The notes: generated by a model from the letters alone, not told the origin. Positions 8,788 through 18,567 are shown, counted from the stretch's first letter. The stretch is 64,000 nucleotides of DNA from Phaeocystidibacter sp965659415 (GCA_965659415.1 CBFHVA010000011.1:22065-86064), one strand, 5' to 3'. Program-made: numbers and translations.

Positions 8788-11700
8788 TTACTTCTTATCT
8801 TCTCCTTTATCCTTAGTGGCGTCAAACAAGGTTGGAGTAGCCACGAATAGTGAGGAGTACGTTCCCACTACCACACCTACCGTGATGGCGAAGATGAATC
8901 CACGAATAGATTCTCCACCGAAGAATAGGATGATTAATAATACAATCAATGTAGTCATGGAAGTATTCAACGTACGGCTCAATGTTCCATTCATTGCGCC
9001 ATCCAAGATGGATCCAAATGAACGCTTCTTATGGTAGTGCTGGAAGTATTCACGAACACGGTCGAATACAACCACCGTGTCGTTCAATGAATAACCAATT
9101 ACCGTAAGGATGGCAGCCACAAAAGCTTGATCAACTTCCAATTGGAAAGGTAGGATTCCATCGAAAATGGAGAAGATACCGAATACAATTACCACGTCGT
9201 GTACAATTGCTGCAATCGCTCCAAGAGAGTATTGCCACTTGCTGAATCGAATCAAAATGTACAAGAAGATGGCCAATAGTGAAACGATGATTGCCAAAAC
9301 AGCGTTGGTTCCAATATCGTCTGCAATGGTAGGTCCCACCTGACGGCTAGCTACCAAACCGATGGCTGCTTCATCGCCCTGTGACAAGAAAGCGTCTTGG
9401 TCAATTTCTCCAGCGAAGAATCCTTTTACCCCTTCGAAAAGTTGCTTTTGAATCGCCTCGTCAATTTCCGCACCTGTTTCATTCACACGATACTTCGTAG
9501 TGATAACAACCTGAGAAGCATCACCCACCGTTTTCACGATTGGAGCAAATGATTCACCTGCTTCATTCACAAACTGAGCACCTACAGCTGTACTGATTTC
9601 AGAAACATCCACAGGTTGATCAAAGCGCACAGTGTATGAACGACCACCTACGAAGTCAACCCCTTGGTTCAAACCTTTGGTAGATAGAGAAATAATTGAA
9701 ACCAAAATCAACACACCGCTGATGATATAGGCTGTTTTGCGCTTGGCGATGAAGCCTACGTTTGCATTCTTCAAAATTCCCTGAGAGAACTTAGTAGAGA
9801 ACGAAATGGTCTCCTTTCGAGCCAATCTCCATTCGTATACCAAGCGTGTAATAAAGATGGCACTGAACACAGAGAATACGATACCAATCATCAATGTATT
9901 CGCGAATCCACGGATTGGTCCGGTTCCGAATACATACAACGCAATGGCAGTAAGGAGTGTAGTCAAGTTCGCATCAATAATGGCACTGTATGAATACTTG
10001 TAACCATCACGGATTGCCAAACGCAAGTCTTTTCCATTGCCAATTTCCTCTCGAATACGTTCATAGATAATCACGTTGGCATCCACTGCCATACCAATGG
10101 TAAGAACGATACCCGCCATACCTGGAAGTGTAAGAACAATTCCTTGTGCTGCGATAAATCCGAAGATGAACAACATGTTTACCAACAAGCTAATATCAGC
10201 AACAATCCCTGCAAAGTTGTAATAGAGAATCATGTAAACCATTACTACAACGAGGGCAATCAAGAATGAGTAAAGTGAAGCGGAAATAGCTTCAGCACCC
10301 AAAGTTGGACCTACGATATCGCTCTGAACGATCTTAGTTGGAACAGGAAGCTTACCAGCGCGAAGCTTGGTGGCCAAATCTTCAGCCTCTTCAAAAGTGA
10401 ACTGACCTTCAATAGACGTACGTCCACCTGTAATGGATTGCTCTACACTTGGTGCAGAATAAACCACGTTATCGAGTGCAATGGCGATGTAACCACGTTG
10501 TTGGTCGCCACCTCGCGGACCGTTCGCACGGTAAGGAGATCCTTCCACATCAAATGGATCAGGTGTATTGGCTAGACGCTCCGTCAAGCGAGCCCAAGCG
10601 TTGGCACCTACACCGTCCATGGTAACAGACACATAAGCTTGACCCACTTCGTTGTAGTCGCCTCTTGCATCCACAATAACCTCACCCGTCAATTCGGCGG
10701 TGTTATCGCGGTTACCAGCAAGGGCATATAAGGTCGTGAAGTTGCTGAGCTCGTCAACCTTTCCAAAGGTCCACTTCACATAGCGAAGGTTACCTGGGAG
10801 CATGGATCGAATTTGCGGCATGCGCAAGTACTCCATGAGCTTAGCGGTATCCCTAATATTTACAAAACCAACACGAGGACCGTTTCTCGGTCCGTTTTGG
10901 TCGTAGTTCAATTGGATGAGGTCGAAAATCGGGTTGAAACGAGTGATTGCGCTGTCTGCAGCAGCAGTTGCGGAGGAATCAGCTTCTTCACTCACTTCTG
11001 AAGTATCGCCTTCTTCGTCATCGATACCTACGAATTGATCGGCATCAAATGCATTCTCACTTGAAGTCTCTTCACCTTGTTCCGCATCAATCGCCTCTTG
11101 AATTTCTTCAGGCACCTCTACAATGTCGCGCAAACGCGTATTTGCTTGGTCCAAATAACCAATAACATCGATCATTTGGTAGGCTTGCCAGAACTCAAGT
11201 TCAGCTGTTGAGGAAAGAATGCTCTTTGCTCGATCAGGATCTTTCACACCTGGCAATTCAACCAAGATTCTACCTGTTCCTTCGAGCTGCTGCACGTTAG
11301 GTTGTAAAATTCCAAATTGGTCGATACGAGCCTTAAGTACTGTGTATACATTGTCAACAGCCTCCGTAACATCTTGGCGGATCAACTCTTTAACCTGCGC
11401 TGTTTCGGCATTGAATCCAGCTCTTTCGGTGATCGATTGGGTACCAAAGAGTGCAGGATCTGTGTATGAACGATTTTCTCCTTGCTCACCGATTAGGCGA
11501 TCGAGCTCCTCAAAGAACAAATCAATGTAGGCATCCTGGCTGTTGTTTACAGCACTGTCGGCATGAGCCAAAGCTCTGCGGAACATGATATCCTCACTGT
11601 TATCAGTTAAAGAAAGAAGGATGTCTCGAACAGAAACTTCCAAAATTACGTTCATACCTCCACGGAGGTCAAGACCTAGATTGATCTCACGAGATTTTAC

Positions 11701-11916
11701 TTCTGAATATGTATATGTCAATGATTCGAGCCCGAGGCTGAATACATCTTCATTCAACATAGAATCCAGATAGGCTTGTCTGCGGTCTTGATCGCCATTT
11801 GAAATTTGAGTCGCGTCGGATTCTACTCCATTCGACACAAAAGTGAATGATAACGACCAAATGCACACAAGCGCAAATACAATCGCGAATAAGCGGATTA
11901 CGCCTTTATTCTGCAT
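8788..11916 (-). CDS. secDF: Fused protein translocase subunit SecDF
   Basis: SecD and SecF use the proton gradient to help pull preproteins through SecYEG. The 1042 residues carry both halves: the SecD part with GLDLRGGMNVILEV (about 78-91), a large periplasmic region, and the membrane segment with LPGMAGIVLTIGMAVDANVI; and the SecF part (from about 720) with FVGGRSYTVRF and a C-terminal set of helices with VIGYSLNDTVVVFDRVRE. Fusion is usual in Bacteroidota. An acidic low-complexity insert (about 265-330, rich in E, D, S, A) interrupts the SecD periplasmic domain. Single-gene unit with terminator and its own promoter, divergent from the FG-GAP gene. Confidence 0.96.
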   Translation of the reverse strand: MQNKGVIRLFAIVFALVCIWSLSFTFVSNGVESDATQISNGDQDRRQAYLDSMLNEDVFSLGLESLTYTYSEVKSREINLGLDLRGGMNVILEVSVRDILLSLTDNSEDIMFRRALAHADSAVNNSQDAYIDLFFEELDRLIGEQGENRSYTDPALFGTQSITERAGFNAETAQVKELIRQDVTEAVDNVYTVLKARIDQFGILQPNVQQLEGTGRILVELPGVKDPDRAKSILSSTAELEFWQAYQMIDVIGYLDQANTRLRDIVEVPEEIQEAIDAEQGEETSSENAFDADQFVGIDDEEGDTSEVSEEADSSATAAADSAITRFNPIFDLIQLNYDQNGPRNGPRVGFVNIRDTAKLMEYLRMPQIRSMLPGNLRYVKWTFGKVDELSNFTTLYALAGNRDNTAELTGEVIVDARGDYNEVGQAYVSVTMDGVGANAWARLTERLANTPDPFDVEGSPYRANGPRGGDQQRGYIAIALDNVVYSAPSVEQSITGGRTSIEGQFTFEEAEDLATKLRAGKLPVPTKIVQSDIVGPTLGAEAISASLYSFLIALVVVMVYMILYYNFAGIVADISLLVNMLFIFGFIAAQGIVLTLPGMAGIVLTIGMAVDANVIIYERIREEIGNGKDLRLAIRDGYKYSYSAIIDANLTTLLTAIALYVFGTGPIRGFANTLMIGIVFSVFSAIFITRLVYEWRLARKETISFSTKFSQGILKNANVGFIAKRKTAYIISGVLILVSIISLSTKGLNQGVDFVGGRSYTVRFDQPVDVSEISTAVGAQFVNEAGESFAPIVKTVGDASQVVITTKYRVNETGAEIDEAIQKQLFEGVKGFFAGEIDQDAFLSQGDEAAIGLVASRQVGPTIADDIGTNAVLAIIVSLLAIFLYILIRFSKWQYSLGAIAAIVHDVVIVFGIFSIFDGILPFQLEVDQAFVAAILTVIGYSLNDTVVVFDRVREYFQHYHKKRSFGSILDGAMNGTLSRTLNTSMTTLIVLLIILFFGGESIRGFIFAITVGVVVGTYSSLFVATPTLFDATKDKGEDKK

Positions 11917-11954
11917 GGTTGCGTCTTTTTTGCAAAGGGTTTTTCAATAACGCG

Positions 11955-11987
11955 CAAATATATACAACTTCAGTTCATAAATCACAA
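11955..11987 (-). promoter_or_regulatory. Promoter of secDF
   Basis: On the minus strand, TATATTTG (11962-11955) fits TAnnTTTG, and a TTG lies 22 nt upstream (11987-11985), close to the -33 element. The expected start leaves a leader of about 33 nt. It shares the 142-bp divergent region with the promoter of the FG-GAP gene. Confidence 0.6.
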
Positions 11988-12009
11988 TTTCCGTTAACTC
12001 ATTGAACCC

Positions 12010-12038
12010 TTGAAAAAATGGGCAATTTCGTACCTTCC
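12010..12038 (+). promoter_or_regulatory. Possible promoter of the FG-GAP T9SS gene
   Basis: TTG at 12010-12012 and TACCTTCC at 12031-12038 are separated by 18 nt. The -7 part matches TAnnTT but not the final TG. It lies 20 nt before the ATG. Confidence 0.4.
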
Positions 12039-12058
12039 AACTCTTGAAAACTTTACAC

Positions 12059-14773
12059 ATGAAATACATTCTGTCTGCCTGTCTCTTTCCTATCGCTTTT
12101 ACTGCGATGGGCCAACGGCAATTTCAGTTTCAAGACTTTATTCATCCCGAAGTAAAGGATGGCTCAATTACCATGAACAATGGTTTTGCGGCTGGATTGA
12201 ACAATCCTCAGTTCAGCGAAATGGATTTGAATAACGACGGTCAAATGGACCTGTTGGTGTTTGATCGTGATGGTTCGGCCCTCCACCCCTACCTAGCTAC
12301 AGGCTCTAGCTCCTCACTCAAATACTCATTTGCTCCGGAGTACATTGACTCGTTTCCCGAATTAAATTTCATTGTGAAAACAGCAGATTTCAACTGCGAC
12401 GGTAAAATGGATTTGTTCGCCAAAGTGCCGAACGGTATCGGTGTTTGGGAAAATACCAGCTCAGGCAGCGGGCTCTCTTTCGCGTGGGCATTAGGAAGTG
12501 ATCAGCTTCTCAAAACGACCTTCAACAATGGACAAACCTCACAAGTTTACGTACTGGAGCTAGACATGCCCGTGATTTCCGATGTTGATGGCGATGGAGA
12601 TATCGATATACTCGCTTTCGAGACCAATGGAGTGCAAGTATACTTTTACGAGAATATAAGTGCCAATAATTGCGGGTTACAATACCATCTAAGTCAGGAG
12701 TGCTGGGGAGGTTTTAGAGAAGACTCTAACAACAACGGGGTGATACTCGACGACTGCATTACGGGAGCTGCACCTCCAAACAACGGACCCGAAGGTGTTC
12801 AGCATGCCGGATCTACCGTATTGTCATTAGACATGAATAATGACGGCCTCCAAGAGTTGGTGATGGGAGATATCTCCTTTCCCGAGTCTACTCTCCTCAA
12901 CAATACAGGAATTAGCGATAGTGCTTACATGAGCTCCCAAGTGAACAACTGGGCTCCGGATGGCTCAGTAATCGTTAATCTTTATGTTTTTCCTGCCTTC
13001 TATTATCTCGACGTGAATTTTGACGGAGTAAAGGATCTAATCGCAGCTCCGAACATCATGCCTTCTAAAAACCTAAATCAGGTTTGGTATTACCAAAATT
13101 CAGGCACCAACACCAATCCTAGCTTCAACTTCAGCGACAGTTCCTTCATTCAATCCACCATGATTGACTTAGGGGAAGGCGCCTTCCCAACTTTTGTGGA
13201 TTTGAATGGTGATGGTCAGGAAGATATTGTGGTCGGCAATCGCGGAAAATGGTTAAGCGGTGGAAACTATGAACCTGCCATGTGGCTTCTTGAAAACACG
13301 AGCTCAGGCTCCAATATAAAATTTGAGGTGAGTGATAAATCGCTTATTTCTTTCGCTGGCATTAGCAATCCACTATCTTCAATCCCCACCTTCGCAGATT
13401 TGGATGGCGATGGCGATTATGATATGATCGTTGGATTTGAAGATGGCACTCTAGCCTACTATCAAAACAGCGGTACCTTAATCAATCCAAATCTCGTGCT
13501 TCAATCGCCAAACTTCCAGGGCATCGATGTAGGTCAGAACGCCTCACCAGAGCTCTATGACATGGACTTAGATGGCGACTATGACCTACTCATCGGAGAA
13601 AAGGACGGAAATGTCAACTTCTATGAGAATACGGGTTCCAATAACTTCTCCCTTGTAACCGACCAATTCGGAGGAATCAATGTGGATTTCCAGTCTCAGT
13701 TCCAAGGTTACAGCATGCCGAGAATGTACGATTACAACAATAAGGAAATGTTGATGGTCGGCAGCGAAAGTATCGGGGTCCAACAATTCGACTCCGCCAG
13801 AGCTATCGTATCTCAACCTTCTGTGAATAATGGTCAATTTGGAACTGGGACTTTGTCTACATCCACATCAGAAGAAACGCCATTCGGAGCAGTGAAGAGA
13901 ACAGGAAGAAATCAATTCCTTTACAGAGCATCTGAATTAATGGCCATGGGCTTTACATATGGGCAAATTGAAAGTATTGGCTTCAACGTACTCACCACCA
14001 ATACGTCGAATAGCCTAACTAACGGCATGACCATCAGAATGGGCAATACTGATTCTACTGAATTGAACTCTTTCCAAACCGATTTAGTGGATGTTTATGA
14101 CTTCGTTGCACCCATCACACCCGGCTGGAATGACTTCAATTTGCAGGAACCATTCATTTGGAATGGCGAGTCGAACTTAGTGGTGGAGATTTGCTTTAGC
14201 AGGAACCTCCCCTTAGTCGACAATCACGTAGAATCTACTGACGTTGGATTTAAAGCGAACGCGTATGGAGACTTTACCGGATGGAACTCGAACTTAAAGA
14301 ACGGTTGCAACATGCCATATATAACGACTAGTACACTTCGTCCGAATACACGGATGTCGCTACGCCCGGTTACGGCTCCTGCTGGAAATGTTCTTGATAA
14401 TTATCGCAGAATGAACGCCGACTTTAGTGACCTCGACTTCGATTCTTTTCCAGAAGCTATCATCGGAACGTACGGCGGAGGTTTGTTATTGATGAAAGGT
14501 GAGTACCTACCCAATGACATAAGCACCTTTGAAATAGCGGAGCCACTTAACGTGAATATTTATCCGAATCCTACCGATGGAAGAATTCGTATCGTTCTCG
14601 ATGAACAGGGTGAAGCACAGTACGAGGTGTACGATTTAAATGGTCGCCTGCATTTATTAGGTACTATTCAATCCGATTCGGAACTTGACCTTTCCAGTTT
14701 CGCTCCAGGGCTATATGTAATTCGAGTTGTTCAGGAGGATAGAGCAAGACATGCAAAGATCATCAAGCGTTAG
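12059..14773 (+). CDS. FG-GAP/VCBS-repeat protein with T9SS type A sorting domain
   Basis: A 904-residue secreted protein of unknown ligand. The ATG at 12059 gives a clean signal peptide (MKYILSACLFPIAFTAMGQ); an in-frame TTG five codons upstream is less likely. At least eight repeats carry Ca2+-binding loops of the type DLNGDGQEDIVVGN and DLDGDGDYDMIVG (roughly residues 50-530 and one near 795), which suggests an integrin-like beta propeller. The last roughly 75 residues (LNVNIYPNPTDGRI to AKIIKR, ending in basic residues) are a canonical T9SS type A C-terminal domain. It is likely exported by T9SS and cell-surface anchored or released. Its end overlaps the next gene by 23 nt. Confidence 0.93.
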   Translation: MKYILSACLFPIAFTAMGQRQFQFQDFIHPEVKDGSITMNNGFAAGLNNPQFSEMDLNNDGQMDLLVFDRDGSALHPYLATGSSSSLKYSFAPEYIDSFPELNFIVKTADFNCDGKMDLFAKVPNGIGVWENTSSGSGLSFAWALGSDQLLKTTFNNGQTSQVYVLELDMPVISDVDGDGDIDILAFETNGVQVYFYENISANNCGLQYHLSQECWGGFREDSNNNGVILDDCITGAAPPNNGPEGVQHAGSTVLSLDMNNDGLQELVMGDISFPESTLLNNTGISDSAYMSSQVNNWAPDGSVIVNLYVFPAFYYLDVNFDGVKDLIAAPNIMPSKNLNQVWYYQNSGTNTNPSFNFSDSSFIQSTMIDLGEGAFPTFVDLNGDGQEDIVVGNRGKWLSGGNYEPAMWLLENTSSGSNIKFEVSDKSLISFAGISNPLSSIPTFADLDGDGDYDMIVGFEDGTLAYYQNSGTLINPNLVLQSPNFQGIDVGQNASPELYDMDLDGDYDLLIGEKDGNVNFYENTGSNNFSLVTDQFGGINVDFQSQFQGYSMPRMYDYNNKEMLMVGSESIGVQQFDSARAIVSQPSVNNGQFGTGTLSTSTSEETPFGAVKRTGRNQFLYRASELMAMGFTYGQIESIGFNVLTTNTSNSLTNGMTIRMGNTDSTELNSFQTDLVDVYDFVAPITPGWNDFNLQEPFIWNGESNLVVEICFSRNLPLVDNHVESTDVGFKANAYGDFTGWNSNLKNGCNMPYITTSTLRPNTRMSLRPVTAPAGNVLDNYRRMNADFSDLDFDSFPEAIIGTYGGGLLLMKGEYLPNDISTFEIAEPLNVNIYPNPTDGRIRIVLDEQGEAQYEVYDLNGRLHLLGTIQSDSELDLSSFAPGLYVIRVVQEDRARHAKIIKR

Positions 14774-15167
14774 CGCACCTTACCTTTTACTTTATGACGG
14801 ACACTGTGCGCTGTGCAATGGCTCGGTGAACTGGATCCTCAAGCACGACAAGAAGAAGCAATTTCAGTTTACTTCATTGCAGGGCGCTACCGCAGCAACG
14901 GTGCTAGAGGAACATATTGAACTTCAAGAGGTGGATAGCCTGATTTTAATAAAAGGTTCTGAAAAGTACGTCCGTTCAAATGCAGCACTGAAAATTGCCA
15001 TGGTTTTAGGAGGGTTTTGGAAGATACTAGGTGTACTCTATTTAGTTCCAAGACCTATTCGCGATTGGGTGTATGATGGGGTGGCCCGCGTTCGTTATCG
15101 GTGGTTCGGAAAGCACGATGTATGTCCTATGCCACCAGAGCAATGGAGAAGTTCATTTCTGCCCTAG
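14751..15167 (+). CDS. DCC-family thiol-disulfide oxidoreductase-like protein (DUF393)
   Basis: A 138-residue protein of the DUF393/DCC family. The signature YDGHCALCNGSV (residues 15-26) supplies the D-x-x-C-x-x-C motif, with Cys19 and Cys22; the family is thought to act in thiol-disulfide exchange, but substrates are unknown. An LVPRPIRDWVYDGVARVRYRWFG segment near the C-terminus is also family-typical. The ATG at 14751 lies inside the preceding coding region in another frame. An AGGAGG (14733-14738) stands 12 nt before it, a rare Shine-Dalgarno-like sequence here, so coupled or internal initiation is possible. Confidence 0.88.
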   Translation: MQRSSSVSAPYLLLYDGHCALCNGSVNWILKHDKKKQFQFTSLQGATAATVLEEHIELQEVDSLILIKGSEKYVRSNAALKIAMVLGGFWKILGVLYLVPRPIRDWVYDGVARVRYRWFGKHDVCPMPPEQWRSSFLP

Positions 15168-15400
15168 CCCTTCGAAATTTCCGGGGCCTCCAATCCTCCA
15201 CCCACCGTTCAAGTTCGCAAACGTTCACCCACTAATCGTATAGAAAACGTGTGTACGCGATTAGTTATTCAGGCATTCTGGTTACAAGTCGTGACGTGAG
15301 AATGCGCGTAGATATAGGATATATTCTGAACTTGAGACTGGGGCGGGATTGCTAGCCCCGACCGAATCATAACACCCCCCTCTTACAGTAATCCAGTTAA
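15168..15400. other. Non-coding stretch with inverted repeats
   Basis: No credible gene lies in this stretch between the convergent DCC and mdh genes. It contains a perfect 8-bp inverted repeat (15231-15238 with 15258-15265, 19-nt spacer) and a GC-rich hairpin (GGGGC at 15340-15344 with GCCCC at 15355-15359). Neither is followed by a T-run on the plus strand, so they are not clear terminators. Confidence 0.4.
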
Positions 15401-15431
15401 AAACAAAAAAACCACCCGAATTGGGTGGCTT
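15401..15431 (-). terminator. Rho-independent terminator of mdh
   Basis: Stem CCACCC/GGGTGG (15412-15417 and 15423-15428) with a 5-nt loop. On the minus strand a T-rich tract follows (complement of 15401-15411). It lies 34 nt past the mdh stop. Confidence 0.85.
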
Positions 15432-15464
15432 TTCTCTAATGAGCACATATGCTGCATTACTCTA

Positions 15465-16391
15465 TTACAACTCCAATGCGTCATTCATGTTACGAACCGC
15501 ATCGGCACTTTTATCAAACAGGGCCTGCTCTTCTTCGTTGAGTTTGTAATCAACAATTTCTTCCCATCCATTGCGACCAATTACGACTGGTACACCTTGG
15601 CATAGATCAGTTTGACCATACTCTCCTTCTAGATATACCGAACAAGGCATTACCTTCTTTTGATCACGAACAATGGCTTCAACCAAAGCAGCTCCCGCAG
15701 CACCTGGGGCGTACCAAGCAGAAGTTCCGAGAAGACCAGTAAGCGTTTTACCTCCAACCATAGTTTCTTCAGCAACTTTCTTCATCTCATCTGCAGAAAG
15801 GTAGTTAGAAACTGGTGAAGCGTTCTTTTGAGCTAAGCGCGTCAATGGAAGCATGGTAGCATCACCGTGACCCGCAATCACAACGCCTTGTACGTCGTTC
15901 GGGTTGCAGTTCATGGCTTCCGACAAACGGTACTTGAAACGAGCACTGTCCAAGATTCCACCCATACCAATCACACGGTGCTTAGGAAGACCAGATGTCT
16001 TAACCGCTAGATAGGTCATGGTATCCATTGGGTTAGAAATAACCACGAGGATAGCGTCTGGCGAATGCTTGAGCACGTTTTCTGTTACCGACTTCACGAT
16101 ACCTGCGTTGGTGCCGATTAACTCTTCGCGAGTCATGCCTGGTTTACGAGGAATACCAGAGGTAATCACGACAACAGATGAACCTGCCGTTTTGCTGTAA
16201 TCGTTTGTTGAACCAATTACACAAGCGTTAAAACCGTTGAGAGTGGCACACTGGTTAAGGTCCATCGCCTTACCTTCTGCAAAACCTTCCTTGATATCAA
16301 GTAGTACGATTTCATCTGCCAACTCTTTCATGGCAACATATTCCGCAACACTTGCACCTACGTTACCGGCACCGATTACAGAGATTTTCAT
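15465..16391 (-). CDS. mdh: Malate dehydrogenase (LDH-like type)
   Basis: NAD-dependent malate/oxaloacetate interconversion in the TCA cycle. The 308 residues show the dinucleotide fold GAGNVG (7-12), Asp32 after LL (NAD preference), the substrate-binding arginines R82 and R88 in PRKPGMTREE, R151, and the catalytic His175 in AGHGD. R82 (not Gln) is the malate rather than lactate marker. Length is normal for the [LDH-like] MDH clade found in Bacteroidota. Single-gene unit with a -7 box at 16430-16437. Confidence 0.96.
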   Translation of the reverse strand: MKISVIGAGNVGASVAEYVAMKELADEIVLLDIKEGFAEGKAMDLNQCATLNGFNACVIGSTNDYSKTAGSSVVVITSGIPRKPGMTREELIGTNAGIVKSVTENVLKHSPDAILVVISNPMDTMTYLAVKTSGLPKHRVIGMGGILDSARFKYRLSEAMNCNPNDVQGVVIAGHGDATMLPLTRLAQKNASPVSNYLSADEMKKVAEETMVGGKTLTGLLGTSAWYAPGAAGAALVEAIVRDQKKVMPCSVYLEGEYGQTDLCQGVPVVIGRNGWEEIVDYKLNEEEQALFDKSADAVRNMNDALEL

Positions 16392-16429
16392 GGGATATAG
16401 TCTTTTAATTGAAACTGCTTAAGAAGTTG

Positions 16430-16437
16430 CAAAGGTA
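16430..16437 (-). promoter_or_regulatory. -7 promoter box of mdh
   Basis: Minus-strand TACCTTTG, a full TAnnTTTG match, 38 nt before the mdh ATG. No -33 TTG is evident. Confidence 0.55.
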
Positions 16438-16518
16438 AGGAGCAGAAGGTATTAAGCATGGGAGAATTCATCTTTTCTCGCGGAATTCGCTCCCCTTCAA
16501 ACAGAAAACCTAAGCCGA

Positions 16519-16543
16519 TAAAAAAATCCCGCCGAAGCGGGAC
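16519..16543 (-). terminator. Rho-independent terminator of gyrB
   Basis: A 6-bp GC stem (16527-16532 with 16537-16542) closes a TTCG tetraloop on the minus strand and is followed by seven T. It lies 25 nt after the gyrB stop. Confidence 0.92.
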
Positions 16544-16567
16544 TTTAGTACTCAGTGTCAACATGCC

Positions 16568-18508
16568 TTACACGTCAATCTTTGCATATTTCGCATTCTT
16601 CTCGATGAACTCTCTACGCGGTGGAACATCGTCGCCCATCAACATCGAGAAAATTCTATCGGCTTCCGTTGCGTTTTCAATCGTCACTTGCTTAAGTGTG
16701 CGGAACTCAGGGTTCATAGTGGTATCCCACAGCTGCTCCGCGTTCATTTCACCAAGACCTTTGTAACGTTGAACGCTTACACCCTTCTCTTCAGAACCTC
16801 CAAGCTCCAGAGCCAAGCGGTCGCGTTGATCATCACCCCAAGCATAGTGCTGTTTAGCTCCTTTCTTGAGCAAGTACAACGGAGGAGAAGCTATATAGAT
16901 GTATCCACTTTCAACTAATTCCTTCATGTATCGGAAGAAGAAAGTTAGAATCAGTGTAGCAATGTGAGAACCATCCACGTCGGCATCACACATGATGACA
17001 ATCTTGTGATAGCGCAATTTCTCGGTATTCAGTGCCTTGGAATCTTCTTCAGTGCCCACACTTACTCCCAATGCAGTGAAAATATTTCGAATTTCTTCGT
17101 TCTCGAAAATCTTGTGCTGCATGGCCTTCTCCACGTTAAGGATCTTACCTCTCAATGGTAAAATGGCTTGGAATCTACGGTCTCGTCCTTGCTTGGCCGT
17201 TCCACCCGCGGAATCACCCTCCACCAAGAAGATTTCGCACTTCTGTGGATCAGTTTCGGAACAATCCGAAAGCTTACCTGGCAGGCCAGTAGAAGACATG
17301 ACTGTCTTACGCTGAACCATCTCACGAGCTTTGCGAGCGGCAACACGTGCACGTGCAGCTAGAATTACCTTCTGAACAATCATCTTGGCTTCGTTCGGGT
17401 TCTCCTCCAAGAAGTTGGTGAGCATTTCACCTACCAATTGGTCTACCGCGCCAGAAACCTCACTGTTGCCCAATTTTGTTTTGGTTTGCCCCTCAAACTG
17501 AGGCTCCATAACCTTTACCGAGATTACAGCGGTCAATCCTTCGCGGAAATCATCACCCGAAACTTCCACCTTCTCCTTAGCAAGCATACCCGACTCATCG
17601 GCATACTTCTTCAAGGTACGCGTAAGTGCGCGTCTGAATCCACTCAGGTGAGTTCCTCCTTCGTGTGTATTGATGTTGTTTACGTACGAGTGAAGGTTCT
17701 CGGTGTACGTAGTGTTGTAGTGCATCGCCACCTCAACCGGAATGTCGTTGCGCTCACCTTCCATAAAGATGACGCTAGGAATCATTTTCTCACGACTTTG
17801 ATCGATGAATTCAACAAATTCAGCCAAACCACCTTCAGAGAAGAAGGTCTCCTCGAGGAGTTTTCCGTCTTCGTCCTTCTCTCTCTCATCGGTCAGTGTT
17901 ATACTGATACCGCGGTTCAAAAAGGCCAACTCACGCATACGAGAAGCCAGAATATCGTACTGATAAACCGTTTCCGTGAAAATTGAAGCGTCCGGCTGGA
18001 ATGTCACCAAAGTACCTCGATAATCAGTAGGTCCAATTTCCTTTACAGGGTACTGAGGAACACCAATTTCATACTCCTGTTCGTACTTCACACCGTTGCG
18101 GTGAACCTCGGCCTTAAGATGTGTACTCAATGCGTTCACACAAGAAACACCAACACCGTGCAAACCACCAGAAACCTTGTACGAGTCTTTATCAAACTTA
18201 CCACCAGCATGGAGCACGGTCATCACCACTTCAAGAGCTGAACGACCTTCCTTCTCGTGCATGTCGACCGGAATCCCTCTACCATCATCCTTTACGGTGA
18301 TTGAGTTATTCTCATGAATGGTAACATATATCTTCTTGGCATGTCCTGCTAGAGCCTCGTCAATCGAGTTATCAACTACCTCGTATACTAAGTGGTGCAA
18401 ACCTTTAATGCCCACATCACCGATATACATCGCAGGACGTTTACGAACGGCCTCTAAACCTTCTAATACTTGGATACTCGAGGCGCCGTATTCTTTCTTT
18501 TCTTCCAT
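16568..18508 (-). CDS. gyrB: DNA gyrase subunit B
   Basis: ATPase subunit of gyrase, which introduces negative supercoils together with GyrA. The 646 residues show the GHKL ATPase motifs EVVDNSIDEA (43-52), DDGRGIP (74-80) and GGLHGVG (114-120), the transducer region, and the Toprim domain with EGDSAGG (430-436) and DADVDG (508-513). The C-terminal QRYKGLGEMNAEQLWDTTMNPE segment is typical of GyrB. Length fits the short GyrB without the E. coli insert. No gyrA is in the window. The gene has its own promoter region with a palindrome upstream. Confidence 0.97.
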   Translation of the reverse strand: MEEKKEYGASSIQVLEGLEAVRKRPAMYIGDVGIKGLHHLVYEVVDNSIDEALAGHAKKIYVTIHENNSITVKDDGRGIPVDMHEKEGRSALEVVMTVLHAGGKFDKDSYKVSGGLHGVGVSCVNALSTHLKAEVHRNGVKYEQEYEIGVPQYPVKEIGPTDYRGTLVTFQPDASIFTETVYQYDILASRMRELAFLNRGISITLTDEREKDEDGKLLEETFFSEGGLAEFVEFIDQSREKMIPSVIFMEGERNDIPVEVAMHYNTTYTENLHSYVNNINTHEGGTHLSGFRRALTRTLKKYADESGMLAKEKVEVSGDDFREGLTAVISVKVMEPQFEGQTKTKLGNSEVSGAVDQLVGEMLTNFLEENPNEAKMIVQKVILAARARVAARKAREMVQRKTVMSSTGLPGKLSDCSETDPQKCEIFLVEGDSAGGTAKQGRDRRFQAILPLRGKILNVEKAMQHKIFENEEIRNIFTALGVSVGTEEDSKALNTEKLRYHKIVIMCDADVDGSHIATLILTFFFRYMKELVESGYIYIASPPLYLLKKGAKQHYAWGDDQRDRLALELGGSEEKGVSVQRYKGLGEMNAEQLWDTTMNPEFRTLKQVTIENATEADRIFSMLMGDDVPPRREFIEKNAKYAKIDV

Positions 18509-18542
18509 TTCGTCTGTAGCTTTTTCCTAAGGGCGTAAAAAA

Positions 18543-18550
18543 CAAAAATA
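18543..18550 (-). promoter_or_regulatory. -7 promoter box of gyrB
   Basis: Minus-strand TATTTTTG, full TAnnTTTG match, 34 nt before the ATG. A 17-bp palindrome (18568-18584) occupies the place where a -33 element would be expected. Confidence 0.5.
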
Positions 18551-18567
18551 ACGATTTGAAAGCAGAA

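Noticed and set aside
15168..15400. Integron attC or mobile-element end in the hairpin-rich gap
   Set aside because: No RYYYAAC/GTTRRRY core pair, no integrase or transposase gene, and no target duplication.
17438..17986. 182-codon open frame on the plus strand opposite gyrB
   Set aside because: Antisense to well-supported gyrB coding sequence; composition is that of a shadow frame.
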